64,000 nucleotides of DNA from an uncultured Alphaproteobacteria bacterium (GTDB taxonomy: Bacteria > Pseudomonadota > Alphaproteobacteria > Micavibrionales > Micavibrionaceae): positions 1,364,001 to 1,428,000 of the forward strand of contig CAMLMC010000001.1 in the NCBI GenBank assembly GCA_946481075.1, given 5' to 3'. Each line of letters opens with the position of its first letter. The first letter of the stretch is position 1. The notes beneath the pieces were generated by a model that saw only the letters and a program-made list of their open reading frames with translations, had not been told where the DNA came from and did no database searches. Positions 24,922 through 34,548 of the stretch are shown here, piece by piece. Both the position numbers and the translations under genes were made by a program.

Positions 24922-26376
24922 ATGCAAAATAATGGGTGTATGATGAGACTAAACCGTTTACTGGCCAGCGCGTTTTTATCTGCAGGATTGGGTTCTGTTT
25001 CTCTGGCGGAAGAAGTACAACCTTTCCCAGCGGACAATTCTTTCGAACTCCACGGTTCCGATCAGGCAATCTCGCCTCTGCAAAATTTTAAAAATGTTTT
25101 TTTAAACCTCGCGCAGAATGACGTTCTTGTCATTTCTCGCCAAGACCTGCTCGATCCACAAACAATTTCAGCCATGCGCAGCGCGCAATATCTGGGCACC
25201 GACCCTGTCGATCTCATAAATCTTGATGAAACGACAGAAAAGCTCAGAGACATTTTAAAAGACTACGAAGAATATATACCCACCGCCGAAATGCTGACCG
25301 CGTTGTCAGGCATCTTCGCGACAACCGATGGCATGGCCATGCGCCCCGGAGGATTATTGCCCCTTGATGGTCCATGCATCATTCGTGCGGCAGATACAGA
25401 TAGCCGCAGTCAGGAGCTTTTGACCTTGCTGGCGGGTTTGCCCATGAGTCACAGCCCTATGGTAAGAACACAAGCAACATCGGATGAAATATACGAGCTG
25501 ATTATGCTGCACGAAGCTCATCATTGCGCACAACCCACCGAAGTTCATGAAAACGCAGTTGACTATGCCCTGTATAGATTGGGCGATGAAATCGGGGCCG
25601 ATCAAGTGGCCTTTGCGAGTTTTCGTACCATGCATGCCGATAACCTTGATCGGGCGAATGCCATTATAGCAGAATTCCGCAATGCCAGATCCATTTCAAA
25701 TATCAGGAATAGCAATAGCCTTGCGGACCTTGATGGATATTATCTCGATCACGGCGCAGCACTTTATGGCACACCGCTAACGCATGATCACACGGCTGCC
25801 TTCACGGAAGCCGAATTGATATTTGCCGCTCAATTCGTCAATTTCATCCTCGATATACAGGCAGTTACCCACTATCTATTGCCTTTGAAAGATACGGCAT
25901 TGAATTCCGAAGCTGTTCTTGCTGATGAAACAGACGCCGGACAAACCATATGGAGCAAGGTAAAGGAATTAAGGCGGGAGAACCCCTTACTCGAATATGC
26001 GATGCTTAGCGAGTTTCATGCGTTTTTATCGCAGGGGGAAAATTATGCACAGCGCATAACGGAATATCCCACTTTGGCCGCCATCGACAGTCTGATGAAT
26101 GATTATATGAACGCCATGCAATCCCTTGTGCCGGATATAGAAACATTCGCAGAGATAAAAACTCACCGCGAGTTTTTGGCGGGAATCTATGCTGAGTTGA
26201 AGGCGCAACCTCAAATCAATCCGGACGAGGTCCCCCCGGAAGCAGCCGACAAGACCACGCCCGAAAATAATGCATGTGGCATAATCGGCCCGACTATCGA
26301 CAAATCTGCCTATGAAATTCTTGTCCTGCAAGAAGACCTAAGGCGCTGTCTGCTTACCTTAAATCCGGTCCCATAA
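24922..26376 (+). CDS. Exported protein with a HEXXH zinc-peptidase-like motif
   Basis: The 484-residue protein has a signal peptide (RLLASAFLSAGLGSVSLA, cleavage near residue 29). It carries HEAHH at residues 197-201, a HEXXH motif. Downstream DYALYRLGDEIGADQVAFASF offers a Glu/Asp in the place where gluzincins keep their third zinc ligand. The rest has helical segments and conserved Cys (HCAQ, NACGI, RRCLL). I recognise no named family. It sits between pheS and pheT behind a terminator, so it is probably transcribed alone. Periplasmic metalloprotease is inference from the motif only. Confidence 0.65.
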   Translation: MQNNGCMMRLNRLLASAFLSAGLGSVSLAEEVQPFPADNSFELHGSDQAISPLQNFKNVFLNLAQNDVLVISRQDLLDPQTISAMRSAQYLGTDPVDLINLDETTEKLRDILKDYEEYIPTAEMLTALSGIFATTDGMAMRPGGLLPLDGPCIIRAADTDSRSQELLTLLAGLPMSHSPMVRTQATSDEIYELIMLHEAHHCAQPTEVHENAVDYALYRLGDEIGADQVAFASFRTMHADNLDRANAIIAEFRNARSISNIRNSNSLADLDGYYLDHGAALYGTPLTHDHTAAFTEAELIFAAQFVNFILDIQAVTHYLLPLKDTALNSEAVLADETDAGQTIWSKVKELRRENPLLEYAMLSEFHAFLSQGENYAQRITEYPTLAAIDSLMNDYMNAMQSLVPDIETFAEIKTHREFLAGIYAELKAQPQINPDEVPPEAADKTTPENNACGIIGPTIDKSAYEILVLQEDLRRCLLTLNPVP

Positions 26377-26531
26377 GTACTATCGCCGTATGGAGATATT
26401 GTTTTTCTGATGCGGAACTTCATGCATTATAGAAAATATAATTATTTTATACTGAAAAATAACAATTTGATTTTGCGGCGCAGTAATGCATAAAATGCAT
26501 AGCAAGCATGTTGATTCGTTAGGGGTAAATT

Positions 26532-26720
26532 ATGGACCTTCCAAAAGACAGAACAACCAGACCCCTTTCCGGTGAAGCAACACGGCGTTGGATCGCCGCC
26601 CAGAATAAAGGCTGTCCATCCTTCCTTATTACAGGCAATCTGGGCAGCGACCCCAAAAACGGGGCCACATCGTCCACCCCCCAAACATCCACCGCACCGA
26701 CCGCGCCCGCCCTCGCTTAA
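26532..26720 (+). CDS. Short protein of unknown function before pheT
   Basis: This is a 62-residue frame with AGGGG 8 bases before its ATG. The N-terminal half is charged (MDLPKDRTTRPLSGEATRRW) and the last 20 residues are Thr/Pro/Ala-rich low complexity. No signal peptide or membrane segment is seen. The good ribosome site supports it; the composition does not prove it. It could also be a regulatory upstream frame for pheT, which starts 69 bases later. Confidence 0.4.
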   Translation: MDLPKDRTTRPLSGEATRRWIAAQNKGCPSFLITGNLGSDPKNGATSSTPQTSTAPTAPALA

Positions 26721-26789
26721 AACACTTGGAATCATTACTGTTTTCACGTTAGATAAGCCTTCAAATTTTAAAGGCTTATAAGGACTGAG

Positions 26790-29186
26790 ATGAAATTCAC
26801 ACTGGGCTGGCTGAAAGACCATCTGGACACAACCGCGTCATTGGAAGACATCACGCTCGCGCTCACCCGCGTGGGTCTTGAGCTGGAAAGCGTGGAAGAC
26901 CCTGCCGCTGCGTTTAAAGATTTCAAAGTCGCCTATGTCGAAAAGGCCGACAAGCATCCCGATGCCGACCGATTGAAAGTTCTGGTCGTCGATACCGGAA
27001 AAGAAAAACTGCAAGTTGTTTGCGGCGCGCCGAATGCGCGGGCCGGCATGAAAGGTATTTTTGCGCCAGACGGTAGTTTTATTCCGGGCACAGGTGCCAT
27101 TCTCAAAAAGGGCATGATCCGCGGACAGGAATCAAACGGTATGATGGTGTCCGAACGCGAAATGGGTTTATCTGACGAACATAACGGCATCATTGAAGTC
27201 GATGGTAAATATGAGATCGGAACCCCGTTTGCTGAAGTCTATAATCTCAACGATCCTGTCATCGATGTATCGGTAACCCCAAATCGCGCCGACTGCGCGG
27301 GCGTACGCGGCATTGCCCGCGATCTTGCCGCCGCAGGCCTTGGAACACTGAAGCCAATAGCTCGCAGCAGCGAAGTCAAAGGCGCATTCAAATCACCGAT
27401 CTCAGTGACAACGAGCGATCCGCAAGGATGCCCGATGTTCGTCGGCCGTATGTTTAAGGGTGTAAGGAACGGCCCATCACCGGAGTGGATGCAGGCACGC
27501 CTGAAAGCCATTGGTCTTCGCCCCATTTCCGCACTCGTTGACATCACCAACTATGTGACGATGGATCTTTGCCGCCCCTTGCACGTCTTTGATGCCGACA
27601 AGGTTCATGGCAACATCGATGTCCGTAGCGCCAAAAAGGGCGAGACGATTGAGGCGCTCAACGAGAAAACCTACACGCTCGATGATTTCATGGTTGTCGT
27701 TTGCGATGACAACGGTCCCGAAGCGATCGGCGGCATCATGGGCGGTATGGCAAGCAGCGTTCAGGATGATACAACGAATGTCTTTTTGGAGTGCGCATAT
27801 TTTGATCCCTACCGGGTTGCCAAGACAGGCCGTGCGCTAGACATCATTTCGGATGCGCGCTACCGCCTTGAACGCGGTGTTGATCCGGCCTTCCTTGTAC
27901 AGGCGGTAGAAATTGCCACGAACCTTATCCTCGAACTTTGCGGTGGCGAAGCTTCCGATATCGTGGTTGCGGGCGCAGAACCGCAATGGAAACGCACAAT
28001 TGCATTCGACCCCGCCTACACGAAACAACTCGGCGGAATAGAGATCGAAGAATCCAGACAAATCGAAATCCTCAAAAGCCTCGGCTTTACAGTGGATGGC
28101 GCAAAAGCCCCCTATTCCGTGCAGCCACCATCGTGGCGCGCCGATATCGAAGGCAAGCCCGACCTTGTCGAAGAAGTCGCCCGCATTTACGGATACGATC
28201 ATATTCCACCTGCCGAAGTGCGCAGCGCGGCAGCCGTTTCGGGCGGCGCGGAAACAGACAATTTCATGCGTACCCGCAAAGCACGCACTGTTCTGGCTGC
28301 ACGCGGCCTCAATGAATGCGTCACATGGTCGTTCATGAAACAGGAAACGGCGGCGTTATTCGGATCGAACGACAATCCGGCGCTCGCCCTCACAAACCCG
28401 ATTTCATCTGAACTAACCCAGATGCGCCCCAGTATTATCCCGAACCTGATCGACGCCGCCCAGCGCAACGCCGATAAAGGATATGGCAATGCGGCCCTGT
28501 TTGAAGTAGGACCGACGTTCCAATCGGTCAAACCGGATGGGCAAAAGACAGTTGCCGCCGGAATCCGTTTCGGCGCCAAAGGCGCACGCCATTGGGAAGG
28601 CGCGATTGCCCACCGTGCCGTTGATGCGCTGGATGCCAAGGCCGATGCCCTGGCCGCGCTGGAGGCCGCAGGCGCACCGGTGGCCAATCTACAAGTATCC
28701 AGAGATGCGCCGGATTACTACCACCCCGGCCGATCCGGTTCCCTGCGCCTTGGTGCAAATGTTCTTGCCTATTTCGGGGAAATCCATCCCGCCATACTCG
28801 ACGAAATGGATGTCAAAGTCCCGGTTGCCGCGTTTGAGGCCTTCCTCAACAACGCGCCCGCTCAGAAGAAAAAAGGCACAGCCCGTACATTGCTGCAATT
28901 ATCAGCGTTCCAACCGATCCAGCGCGATTTTGCTTTCATCGTCGATGATGGTCTCGATGCGGATAATATCATTCGCGCCGCCCGCAGCGCCGACAAGATG
29001 ATCGACCGCATCGAAATCTTCGATATCTACAAAGGCAAGGGTGTCGAAGACGGCAAAAAATCCATCGCCATCAACGTTGTTATTCAGCCGAATGATAAGA
29101 CGTTGAGCGATACTGAAATCGAGGCGATCACGAAAAAGATCATTGATGCCGTTGTGTCTAAATGCAGCGCGACGTTGCGCGGTTAA
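26790..29186 (+). CDS. pheT: Phenylalanyl-tRNA synthetase beta subunit
   Basis: The 798-residue subunit is complete. A tRNA-binding EMAP-like domain (VAYVEKADKHPDADRLKVLVVDTG) lies near residues 45-150. B3/B4 editing domains follow (TPNRADCAGVRGIARDLAA, RPISALVDITNYVTMDL), then the B5 domain, a catalytic-like core (VEEVARIYGYDHIP) and the C-terminal ferredoxin-fold anticodon domain (FQPIQRDFAFIVDD). It edits mischarged Tyr and binds tRNA-Phe. AAGGACTGAG precedes the ATG. Its separation from pheS is unusual. Confidence 0.97.
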   Translation: MKFTLGWLKDHLDTTASLEDITLALTRVGLELESVEDPAAAFKDFKVAYVEKADKHPDADRLKVLVVDTGKEKLQVVCGAPNARAGMKGIFAPDGSFIPGTGAILKKGMIRGQESNGMMVSEREMGLSDEHNGIIEVDGKYEIGTPFAEVYNLNDPVIDVSVTPNRADCAGVRGIARDLAAAGLGTLKPIARSSEVKGAFKSPISVTTSDPQGCPMFVGRMFKGVRNGPSPEWMQARLKAIGLRPISALVDITNYVTMDLCRPLHVFDADKVHGNIDVRSAKKGETIEALNEKTYTLDDFMVVVCDDNGPEAIGGIMGGMASSVQDDTTNVFLECAYFDPYRVAKTGRALDIISDARYRLERGVDPAFLVQAVEIATNLILELCGGEASDIVVAGAEPQWKRTIAFDPAYTKQLGGIEIEESRQIEILKSLGFTVDGAKAPYSVQPPSWRADIEGKPDLVEEVARIYGYDHIPPAEVRSAAAVSGGAETDNFMRTRKARTVLAARGLNECVTWSFMKQETAALFGSNDNPALALTNPISSELTQMRPSIIPNLIDAAQRNADKGYGNAALFEVGPTFQSVKPDGQKTVAAGIRFGAKGARHWEGAIAHRAVDALDAKADALAALEAAGAPVANLQVSRDAPDYYHPGRSGSLRLGANVLAYFGEIHPAILDEMDVKVPVAAFEAFLNNAPAQKKKGTARTLLQLSAFQPIQRDFAFIVDDGLDADNIIRAARSADKMIDRIEIFDIYKGKGVEDGKKSIAINVVIQPNDKTLSDTEIEAITKKIIDAVVSKCSATLRG

Positions 29187-29204
29187 GACGGCAAGGTGAG
29201 TATA

Positions 29205-29600
29205 ATGAGTTTAAGATTATCTTTTAAGCAGACACAAATTGCGCTCTATACAGGTGCGGCCCTGTCTTTCGGCCTGGGCCTTGCCGCAGCGCCATCGATT
29301 GTTCCAAACGCGCGGGCCGAATTCAACGCGATTGACCGGCAACAAATCCGCACCCAATGCCGATCAGGACTGGCCGAGCAAGAACGCAATCTATTACATA
29401 CCATCGATTATGAATACAGCCCGCGAATTTCGCCGCAGATGGTTGAAAGCTGCGTTTCTGCCGAAACAGACAAAGCCTGGAAGATGGCCTTAATAAAGAA
29501 CGGAGCGCTTCCTTTGGGCGCATTGTTGCTTGCGTCGGGTTTGGTCAGGGCTGCAAATCATAACAGCAAACGCCGTGAAAATCAGGCACCGGTAATCTGA
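29205..29600 (+). CDS. Small membrane/exported protein of unknown function
   Basis: The 131-residue protein has an N-terminal hydrophobic segment (QIALYTGAALSFGLGLAAA, probably a signal or anchor), a central hydrophilic part with two cysteines (RTQCRSG, VESCVS) and a second hydrophobic segment near residues 99-115. I recognise no family. AAGG lies before the ATG at 29205; a GTG nine bases upstream is also possible. It follows pheT closely and may be cotranscribed. Confidence 0.6.
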   Translation: MSLRLSFKQTQIALYTGAALSFGLGLAAAPSIVPNARAEFNAIDRQQIRTQCRSGLAEQERNLLHTIDYEYSPRISPQMVESCVSAETDKAWKMALIKNGALPLGALLLASGLVRAANHNSKRRENQAPVI

Positions 29601-29608
29601 CACTATAA

Positions 29609-31303
29609 TCAGGCGGACCTTTTCGCCATTTCTTCTGCGAGAATATCCTTACGCGACAGCTTGCCAATCATGGTCTTGGGCAGCGGTGTATCGCGGAATT
29701 CGATATGACGGGGCATTTCCATCGGCGACAATTTGTCGTTCAGGAATGTCTTCATCTGTTCGATGGTCAGGCTCTCGCCTGCCTTCAGTTTGATCCACGC
29801 CTTGACGACTTCGCCGCGATTGGCGTCGGGAAGCCCTGCCACGATACATTCTTCCACGGCATCATGAAGATAGATCGCCTCTTCCACATTACGCGGATAG
29901 ACGTTATAGCCGTTTGTTATGATCAAATCTTTAATCCGGTCGACGATGAAGACATAACCATCCGCATCGATCATCGCAACGTCGCCCGTGTAAAGAAGCC
30001 CGTCTTTCAAAACATTCGCTGTTTCTTCCGGCTTGTTGTAATAACCCTTCATAACCTGCGGACCGCGCACGCAAAGCTCTCCGCGCTCACCGATATTCTT
30101 GCGTATTGTTTTGTTGTCCGGATCAATAATTTCGACAGTCGTCCCGGGGAACGGCAGGCCAATCGAACCGGCTTTGTTCAAGCCCACGCAGGGATTTGCA
30201 CAAACGACCGGTGACGATTCCGTTAAGCCGTATCCCTCGATCACCACGCAGCCCGTGTTGGCTTCGAATTTCTTTTTAACCTCGACTGGAAGCGGCGCAC
30301 CGCCGGAAATACAGGACCGCAGCGAGCGCAAATTATAGGATTTCAGTTTCTTGTGATTGTTGATCGCATTGTAGATTGCCGGAACAGCCGGGAAAAAATT
30401 CGGTTTCTTTTTATGAATGAGCTTCAAAGTCGCATCCAGTTCAAACCGCGGCAAAGCCACAATTTCCAGCGCATTGCGTACGGAGAAATTCATTACGGTC
30501 GTCATGGCAAAGACATGAAAGAAAGGCAGGACACCGAGCATCTTGTCCTGTCCCGGCCGCACATCGCAAAGCCACAGGCAGCATTGTTCGGTATTGGCCA
30601 CGATATTGGCATGGGTCAACATCGCCCCTTTGGGCGTGCCTGTTGTACCACCCGTATATTGAAGCAGTGCAACATCTTCGATCGGATCGATGTCGACATC
30701 GTGCGGTGATTTATCATGCTCAATCAAAGTGTGATACCACTCTACCGTGCTATCCGCTTGCACCTGCGCCATATCCTTCTTTTTCAGGATCGGGAACAGG
30801 ATATTCTTCGGAAAGGGAAGGATATCCGTGAATTTGCAAACGATCAGGCGCTCCAGACAAGTGGTGCCGGACATCTTCTTCATTTTACCATAAAGCAAGT
30901 CTAGATCGGCCGTGATCATGGTATCGGTGCCGGAGTCGTTGATCTGATGGATCAGTTCCTTCTCGGAATAAAGCGGGTTGTAATTGACCACGGTGGCGCC
31001 GGTTCGAACAACCGCATAAAAAGCGATGATAAAATAAGGGCAATTCGGCAGGAAAATACCGACCTTGCGGCCCTTGCCGATGCCGCGGTCCTGCAGCGAA
31101 CGGGCAAGCCGGAGCGAAGCCTCATACACTTCCCCCCAGGTCATCTTGAAATTTAGAAAATCAAAGGCAGGACTGTCTCCATGGTCCTTTGCCGTGCGTT
31201 CCAGCATGTCGAACACGGGATAAATCGGCACCTCCGCATCCCATCGCAGTCCTTCAGGATAGGATTTCTGGTACAGTTCGGGGGTAATATCGCATGAAGT
31301 CAT
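29609..31303 (-). CDS. fadD: Long-chain acyl-CoA synthetase (AMP-forming)
   Basis: The 564-residue adenylate-forming enzyme activates fatty acids to acyl-CoA with ATP. It has the P-loop-like YTGGTTGTPKGAMLTHANIV, the GYGLTESSPV stretch, GERGELCVRGPQVMKGYYN, DRIKDLIITNGYNVYPRNVEE and the C-terminal catalytic Lys in KTMIGKLSRKDI. This is the FadD/LCFA group by motif; chain-length preference is unknown. The start is ATG at 31303 with AAAGGA 10 bases upstream; a TTG at 31324 is also in frame. It stands alone. Confidence 0.92.
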   Translation of the reverse strand: MTSCDITPELYQKSYPEGLRWDAEVPIYPVFDMLERTAKDHGDSPAFDFLNFKMTWGEVYEASLRLARSLQDRGIGKGRKVGIFLPNCPYFIIAFYAVVRTGATVVNYNPLYSEKELIHQINDSGTDTMITADLDLLYGKMKKMSGTTCLERLIVCKFTDILPFPKNILFPILKKKDMAQVQADSTVEWYHTLIEHDKSPHDVDIDPIEDVALLQYTGGTTGTPKGAMLTHANIVANTEQCCLWLCDVRPGQDKMLGVLPFFHVFAMTTVMNFSVRNALEIVALPRFELDATLKLIHKKKPNFFPAVPAIYNAINNHKKLKSYNLRSLRSCISGGAPLPVEVKKKFEANTGCVVIEGYGLTESSPVVCANPCVGLNKAGSIGLPFPGTTVEIIDPDNKTIRKNIGERGELCVRGPQVMKGYYNKPEETANVLKDGLLYTGDVAMIDADGYVFIVDRIKDLIITNGYNVYPRNVEEAIYLHDAVEECIVAGLPDANRGEVVKAWIKLKAGESLTIEQMKTFLNDKLSPMEMPRHIEFRDTPLPKTMIGKLSRKDILAEEMAKRSA

Positions 31304-31582
31304 CTGGACGTATTCCTTTCTCAAGACACTCGAAGTTCATAGCCAAACTACTGAATTTATTATTCTAATTTTACCAGCTTTATATCCGTATCATCAAATT
31401 AAAATAACCGCCGCGTGCCATCTTTCTATACTGCGCTACAGCAAATATTTATTCTCTCTGGAAGCACATAATAAATGATGCTATAACTTGGTTACACGCT
31501 CGTTACTTTTGTGTACCTATGTATTTCTCTTGTCTGATTTGCCGATTTGTTGCCCTGTCAGAATATCTTTATTGTGTGACCT

Positions 31583-32110
31583 ATGAAACCGCTCGCAACC
31601 ACAACCGAAACCGAACTTTTATCGGTTAAATCGAAGTTAAAATGGTTCAACAGCACGAAGGGGTTTGGCTTCGTGGTGCCGATCGATGACCCTTGCGATG
31701 CGTTCATCCACATCACAACTTTGCAAGATGCGGGAATTCATGAGTTAGGCGAAGAAGCCATCATCCAGTGCAGTGTGGTCAAAGGCCCGAAGGGTGCCCT
31801 TGTCACCCACGTCGACCAGTTGATTGAACCAGGCATAAATCCCGCGCCTATTTCCCACCGTCTGGAAGGGGAAGAAGGTGAACAGTTGCACGTCATGGAA
31901 GGCACCGTGAAATGGTACAAGCCGGATAAGGGGTTCGGTTTCATTATTCCCGAGGATGGTCAGAAGGACGTTTTTGTTCATAAGACATGCCTCGATAAAC
32001 ATGACCTTGCCATCCTGATTCCTGGCCAAAAAGTCCGCATGACAATCCGCACCGTAGCAAAGGGCCGCGAAGTTGCGGATTTCGACCTGATTGACCAGTC
32101 TGGCGTCTGA
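31583..32110 (+). CDS. Two-domain cold-shock protein
   Basis: The 175-residue protein consists of two cold-shock (S1-like OB) domains. The first, at about 13-75 ([23 protein letters not shown]), is the more divergent. The second, at about 105-170 ([30 protein letters not shown]), keeps the canonical RNP1/RNP2 residues. Tandem CSPs are typical of alphaproteobacteria. Likely a single-strand nucleic-acid chaperone. The upstream 280 bases hold no gene; no strong ribosome site is seen. Confidence 0.93.
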   Translation: MKPLATTTETELLSVKSKLKWFNSTKGFGFVVPIDDPCDAFIHITTLQDAGIHELGEEAIIQCSVVKGPKGALVTHVDQLIEPGINPAPISHRLEGEEGEQLHVMEGTVKWYKPDKGFGFIIPEDGQKDVFVHKTCLDKHDLAILIPGQKVRMTIRTVAKGREVADFDLIDQSGV

Positions 32111-32141
32111 TTTCTTCCCAAATATAGGTTATGACACAAAA

Positions 32142-32163
32142 AAACCGCCCCGAAGGGCGGTTT
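32142..32163 (+). terminator. Bidirectional terminator between csp and gcrA
   Basis: AAACCGCCC-CGAA-GGGCGGTTT is a perfect 9-base-pair hairpin after the cold-shock gene. It can serve the convergent gcrA as well. Confidence 0.8.
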
Positions 32164-32217
32164 GAAGTTTGGATACGTTACCGCTAAAGGAGGACGGAAC
32201 GTATCGTCAGCAAATTT

Positions 32218-32703
32218 CTAGCCATTAGAGACCGCTTTGATATCGAAATCGGCGGGCGATCCGGCTTGCGTTTCGAAATCCTCGGCCTGCAATGTACGGC
32301 TGCGGGTTGGCACCTGATAGGCCACGCGGGCATGCTCGGGGCAATAGGACAGGCCTGGCACAACATCACAACCGCAAAAATTGAAATTCTCTTCCTGTGG
32401 ATCGCCATTCGGCCAGCGGCAGGCCCGGGAATCCAAATCAACCATTTTCACGCCTTTGCCTTTGAATTCCGGCAACTTAACAGCAGGACGCGGCGCACGG
32501 GGCACAGAGGATTCTGTTTTGACCTTCTTGCTGGTGTTCTGCTGAATGGGCGACAAACGGGAGGATAGTTTCAGGCGGTGAGCCTTACCAATAACGGCGT
32601 TGCGGGTGATACCATCGCCAAGAACTTTGGCAATCTCCGCTGCCGTCTTACCTTCCCCCCACAATTGCTTCAGAAGCGATACTCTTTCGTCGGTCCAGCT
32701 CAT
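32218..32703 (-). CDS. gcrA: Cell-cycle regulator GcrA
   Basis: The 161-residue protein begins MSWTDERVSLLKQLWGEGKT and continues AAEIAKVLGDGITRNAVIGKAHRLKLSSR, the diagnostic N-terminal helix-turn-helix of GcrA. The C-terminus keeps the conserved CRWPNGDP and the FCGCDVVPGLSYCPEHARVAY segment, which binds sigma70 domain 2. GcrA activates promoters carrying CcrM-methylated GANTC sites in alphaproteobacteria, and is a strong marker of that class. Transcribed alone. Confidence 0.96.
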   Translation of the reverse strand: MSWTDERVSLLKQLWGEGKTAAEIAKVLGDGITRNAVIGKAHRLKLSSRLSPIQQNTSKKVKTESSVPRAPRPAVKLPEFKGKGVKMVDLDSRACRWPNGDPQEENFNFCGCDVVPGLSYCPEHARVAYQVPTRSRTLQAEDFETQAGSPADFDIKAVSNG

Positions 32704-32959
32704 AAAAAATCTCCCAATATGACTTTGCCTTAGCTTAAAAACTACCCCACGGCGCGGCCATCAATGTTTCCTGAAGTATCCTGACGATATCAACGGAAAG
32801 AATCACTGACCAGAAAAACGGAGAATCATACCTTCTTTATCCACATAAATCCGAAAATGAGTCTTGACGCGCCGCTTTAACGGCTTTGTGGAGAGATTCT
32901 TTTTTAGGAAGGGGGCAAGGCCTGAAAACGGGCAATATATAGTTGCCATTACGCAACTA

Positions 32960-33877
32960 TCAGGCTTTGGGATCAAGGCCCCATAATTCGTAATGTTCCC
33001 TGTCGGCGGCCCAGTTTTCACGAAGTTTGACAAAGAGCTTTAGGTGAACACGGCAGCCCATAATCTCTTCCAGTTCCACCCGCGCTTGCTCGCCGATCTT
33101 GCCGAGCATGGAACCGCCTTTTCCGATCACGATTTTCTTCTGGCCTTCGCGGGCGATAAAAATGACTTGGTCGATCTTGACGCTGCCATCTTCAAACTCT
33201 TCCCAGCTTTCCGTTTCCACAGTGATATCATAGGGAATTTCATCGTGAATGGAGCGAAAAAGCTTCTCCCGCGTAACTTCCGCGGCCATCATCCGCATTG
33301 GCATGTCGCTCATCTGGTCTTCAGGATAGTGCCACGGGGATTCCGGCATCTGCTTGGCAACATATTTCAGAAGATCGGCAACACCGTCATTCTTTCGTGC
33401 CGAAATCATGAAGGTGGCATCAAACGGAAACGCCTCGTTCATCTGAACGGTCAGTTCAAGGAGTTTGGGCCGGTGCACCTCGTCGATCTTGTTGAGAATG
33501 AGGGCGACCTTCTTTCCAGCGCTATCTTTTTTCAATTGGTCGATAATCGGGCGCACAGGACGCGATAATCCCTTGGTTGCATCGACAACCAGAAGAATAA
33601 GATCGGCATCCTCAACGCCGTCCCACGCGGCGGCAACAATCGCGCGCTCCATCCGGTTGTTCTGCGATGGTTTGAAAATCCCCGGTGTATCGACAAAAAT
33701 AATTTGCGCATTGCCTTCCACCATAATGCCAAGAACGCGCGTACGCGTCGTCTGCACCTTGCTGGACACAATTGAGACCTTGCCGCCGACAATCGAATTG
33801 ATGAGGGTCGATTTCCCTGCGTTCGGTGCCCCAATGATCGCCGCAAAGCCACAGCGTTGTCCGTTTTGTTCGCTCAT
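32960..33877 (-). CDS. era: Ribosome-assembly GTPase Era
   Basis: The 305-residue protein has the GTPase motifs G1 GAPNAGKSTL, G3 DTPGIF and G4 LNKIDE in the first 180 residues. The C-terminal KH domain follows (IFIAREGQKKIVIGKGGSMLGKIG). Era binds the 3' end of 16S rRNA and checks 30S maturation. It overlaps rnc by 4 bases, the usual rnc-era order, and is the last gene of the run that starts with rpoZ-rsh. Confidence 0.97.
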   Translation of the reverse strand: MSEQNGQRCGFAAIIGAPNAGKSTLINSIVGGKVSIVSSKVQTTRTRVLGIMVEGNAQIIFVDTPGIFKPSQNNRMERAIVAAAWDGVEDADLILLVVDATKGLSRPVRPIIDQLKKDSAGKKVALILNKIDEVHRPKLLELTVQMNEAFPFDATFMISARKNDGVADLLKYVAKQMPESPWHYPEDQMSDMPMRMMAAEVTREKLFRSIHDEIPYDITVETESWEEFEDGSVKIDQVIFIAREGQKKIVIGKGGSMLGKIGEQARVELEEIMGCRVHLKLFVKLRENWAADREHYELWGLDPKA

Positions 33878-34548
33878 GATTTATCTTTCAGTTCTTCCAG
33901 CATCCGGCGCGCTGCTTCCTTCTCTGCGGCGCGGCGCGATGGCCCCGTGGCCGTCAACGGGGCCTGCCCGCGCACTTTCAGCGTGATTTCAAAGGTTGGG
34001 GCGTGATCCGGTCCGCTTCGTCCTGAAATTTCATAATCCGGCAGAGGCCACCCCTTGGCCTGTACATATTCCTGAAGCTCTGTTTTAGAATCCGCGTGGG
34101 TTGCGTTGATCATGCGGATGCGCTCGCCCCATAGCCGCAAGACCAGTTCCTGCGCCGGGTCATGTCCACCATCAAGATAAATGGCTCCCAATATGGCCTC
34201 GACCGCATCGGAAAGAATGTTTTCATTAAGCGCACCGCCCGTTGCCCGCTCGGACTCAGAGAGAATCAAAAAATCGCCCAGCGATATATCCTGCGCGATC
34301 TGCACCAACATTTTAGCCTGCACAAGCCCTGCATGGCGTTTGGCCAATGCGCCTTCGGCCTCCTTGGGAAAGGCTTCATAAAGCGCATGGGCAATCACAA
34401 GGTTTAAAACGCGGTCACCCAGAAATTCCAGCCGCTCATTGTTGTTGCCGGAATGGGAGGAATGGGTCAGGGCCTGTTCCAGCAATACGCGATTGGTAAA
34501 ATCGTATCCGATGCGCGCCTGAAGCGCCTGCAGGTTCAAACCAGCCAT
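33874..34548 (-). CDS. rnc: Ribonuclease III
   Basis: This 224-residue dsRNA endonuclease has the signature NERLEFLGDRVL at residues 37-48, with Glu41 and Asp45 at the metal site, and the second acidic cluster LSDAVEAILGAIYLD. The C-terminal dsRNA-binding domain (about 150-224: DSKTELQEYVQAKGWPLPDY, AAEKEAARRMLEEL) is complete. The ATG at 34548 overlaps the lepB stop by one base (TAATG). A longer frame upstream lies inside lepB and is not used. Confidence 0.96.
   Translation of the reverse strand: MAGLNLQALQARIGYDFTNRVLLEQALTHSSHSGNNNERLEFLGDRVLNLVIAHALYEAFPKEAEGALAKRHAGLVQAKMLVQIAQDISLGDFLILSESERATGGALNENILSDAVEAILGAIYLDGGHDPAQELVLRLWGERIRMINATHADSKTELQEYVQAKGWPLPDYEISGRSGPDHAPTFEITLKVRGQAPLTATGPSRRAAEKEAARRMLEELKDKS

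Noticed and set aside
26442..26822. 126-codon minus-strand frame before pheT
   Set aside because: Gly- and Cys-rich chance frame opposite the pheT start; no ribosome site or family likeness.
32803..33033. 76-codon minus-strand frame after era
   Set aside because: It overlaps the end of era in another frame and has no start signal; the region to gcrA looks non-coding.
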